Shown here piece after piece: positions 63,285 to 64,000 of a stretch of 64,000 nucleotides of DNA. Numbering within the stretch: position 1 is the stretch's first letter; the number at the start of each line of letters is the position of its first letter. This stretch comes from Soonwooa sp032062245 (lineage in GTDB: Bacteria; Bacteroidota; Bacteroidia; Flavobacteriales; Weeksellaceae): the NCBI RefSeq assembly GCF_032062245.1, contig NZ_DAMBQF010000006.1:1-64000 (forward strand), read 5' to 3'. The translations under genes were made by a program, and so were the position numbers. The notes beneath the pieces were generated by a model, which saw nothing but the letters and a program-made list of their open reading frames with translations, searched no databases and had not been told where the DNA came from.

Positions 63285-63475
63285 TTTGATTTTTTGCACG
63301 GACAAGATTTTGTCCTTCGTAACTCAAACCGTAATAGATATCGCCTCTTATATAGTCAACCAAAAAACGCATGGCGTGGATGTGGACAATAATTTTCGGT
63401 GCAAAATTGAAGTGCTCAATTTCTAGTGGCGGCAAGACTGGCTGTTTTTATGAAATCTCTTCTGTTAGTTGCCAT
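63247..63475 (-). pseudogene. Remnant: Tat signal start joined to kinase-like C-terminus
   Basis: On the minus strand an ATG at 63475 begins MATNRRDFIKTASLAATRN and stops at 63416. This is a textbook twin-arginine signal (RRDFIK) cut off in its hydrophobic part. Overlapping in another frame (63435 to 63247) lies LEIEHFNFAPKIIVHIHAMR, then VDYIRGDIYYGL and NLVRAKNQINLL. From memory this resembles the C-terminus of Bacteroidota phosphotransferases of the N-acetylhexosamine 1-kinase/aminoglycoside kinase type. I infer a deletion that fused the 5' end of one gene to the 3' end of another, out of frame. The 3' end overlaps the glycosylase gene. Confidence 0.5.
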
Positions 63476-63564
63476 ATTAATTTTTGTAAAAGTGGATTGA
63501 ATTTAGAAATATTATTCTTAAAAAAGATGTTTTTTAGAAAAAAAATTTATAAAAGTTTAAAGGC

Positions 63565-63595
63565 TTGACAAAGGCTTTTTAATATCGTATCTTTG
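63565..63595 (+). promoter_or_regulatory. Promoter of queA
   Basis: TTGACA begins at 63565 and TATCTTTG occupies 63588-63595, 20 nt after the TTG. This is the best -33/-7 pair in the window. Confidence 0.75.
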
Positions 63596-63638
63596 CAAAT
63601 CTATTATTCACAAATTTTTAAACCGTAATTTAAAAAAA

Positions 63639-64000
63639 ATGAAAACTTCAGATTTTAATTTCGACTTGCCAGAAGAGTTATTGGCAGAGCATCCAGCAGA
63701 ACACAGAGACGAAGCAAGATTAATGGTTCTTAACCGTAAAGATAGAACAATTGAGCACAAACTTTTCAAAGATGTTATTGATTATTTTGATGAGCATGAC
63801 TTGTTCATTTTTAATAACACTAAAGTTTTTCCTGCAAGATTGTACGGAAACAAAGAGAAAACTGGTGCTAAAATCGAGGTTTTCTTGCTAAGAGAATTAG
63901 ATAAAGAAACTAGAGTGTGGGACGTATTGGTTGATCCTGCTCGTAAAATAAGAATTGGTAACAAATTATTCTTCACAGAAGACGAATCTTTGGTAGCGGA
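63639..64000 (+). CDS. queA: S-adenosylmethionine:tRNA ribosyltransferase-isomerase (partial)
   Basis: Transfers the ribosyl part of S-adenosylmethionine to 7-aminomethyl-7-deazaguanine in tRNA, making epoxyqueuosine. The first 120 residues are in the window and the gene continues past the edge. The start MKTSDFNFDLPEELLAEHPA and LFIFNNTKVFPARLYG are diagnostic for QueA. A strong promoter lies 44 nt upstream. Confidence 0.95.
   Translation, partial: MKTSDFNFDLPEELLAEHPAEHRDEARLMVLNRKDRTIEHKLFKDVIDYFDEHDLFIFNNTKVFPARLYGNKEKTGAKIEVFLLRELDKETRVWDVLVDPARKIRIGNKLFFTEDESLVA

Noticed and set aside
1..64000. CRISPR arrays, insertion sequences, prophage, restriction-modification or other defence islands
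   Set aside because: No regularly spaced repeats, transposase genes, phage structural genes or recognisable defence genes were seen. Apart from the serine recombinase remnant the genes are core functions.

Overview
This AT-rich window comes from a Bacteroidota chromosome, most likely class Flavobacteriia and close to Chryseobacterium/Epilithonimonas. The reasons are five secreted proteins with the C-terminal sorting domain of the type IX secretion system (T9SS), many TAnnTTTG promoter boxes without clear Shine-Dalgarno sites, a DNA primase lacking its zinc ligands, and family members typical of that class (TIGR02757, DciA-like DUF721, PF10136, YjdJ-type GNAT). Most of the window is ordinary core chromosome. 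I saw no insertion sequence, CRISPR array or prophage.

Layout. 1-2 kb: a decayed large serine recombinase, the only trace of a mobile element. 2-6.5 kb: a T9SS-exported adhesin-like protein and a TPR histidine kinase/LytTR regulator pair. 6.8-10.4 kb: tRNA-Arg(ACG), divergent from a four-gene operon (BtuF-like lipoprotein, CPBP protease, rdgB, rnz). 10.4-17.8 kb: serine hydrolase, CorA, FabH, an outer-membrane protein, YceI, an alpha/beta hydrolase and L-serine dehydratase. 17.9-21 kb, minus strand: tsaE, ald, a small membrane protein, then tyrA behind a leader that looks like a tyrosine-codon attenuator. 21-29 kb: dnaG, clpP, TIGR02757, a UMP-synthase fusion (pyrE-pyrF) and an M1-peptidase-like protein fused to a barrel. 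29-35.7 kb: two T9SS paralogues, a large outer-membrane protein, OsmC and a small GNAT. 35.7-42.5 kb: uvrA, a TonB-dependent receptor, a CvfB-like S1 protein and a TIGR01777 epimerase. 42.5-47.9 kb: two acyl-CoA synthetases and an acyl-CoA dehydrogenase. 48-53.9 kb: DUF2891, a small lipoprotein, a reprolysin-like T9SS protease, a choice-of-anchor T9SS protein and ychF. 54-64 kb: a DciA-like protein, PF10136 membrane protein, mtgA, prfC, a possibly frameshifted lipoprotein, pruA, dacB, a deoxyinosine glycosylase, a remnant of two fused genes, and the start of queA.

The most interesting signal is the tyrA leader (18742-18853). A promoter box is followed by a 13-codon ORF carrying four Tyr codons, three of them consecutive. 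A segment next to its stop codon can pair with the 5' arm of an intrinsic terminator that sits just upstream of tyrA. The spacing is right for classical ribosome-controlled attenuation. Other points worth checking are an apparent ATT start codon, a poly-A frameshift in a lipoprotein gene, a Tat-signal/kinase fusion remnant, two tiny ORFs whose stop codons lie in terminator hairpins, and a metallopeptidase-like protein without catalytic residues.

All assignments come from reading the sequence and from memory of protein families; no database search was run. Promoter and terminator calls rest on motif and hairpin inspection only.
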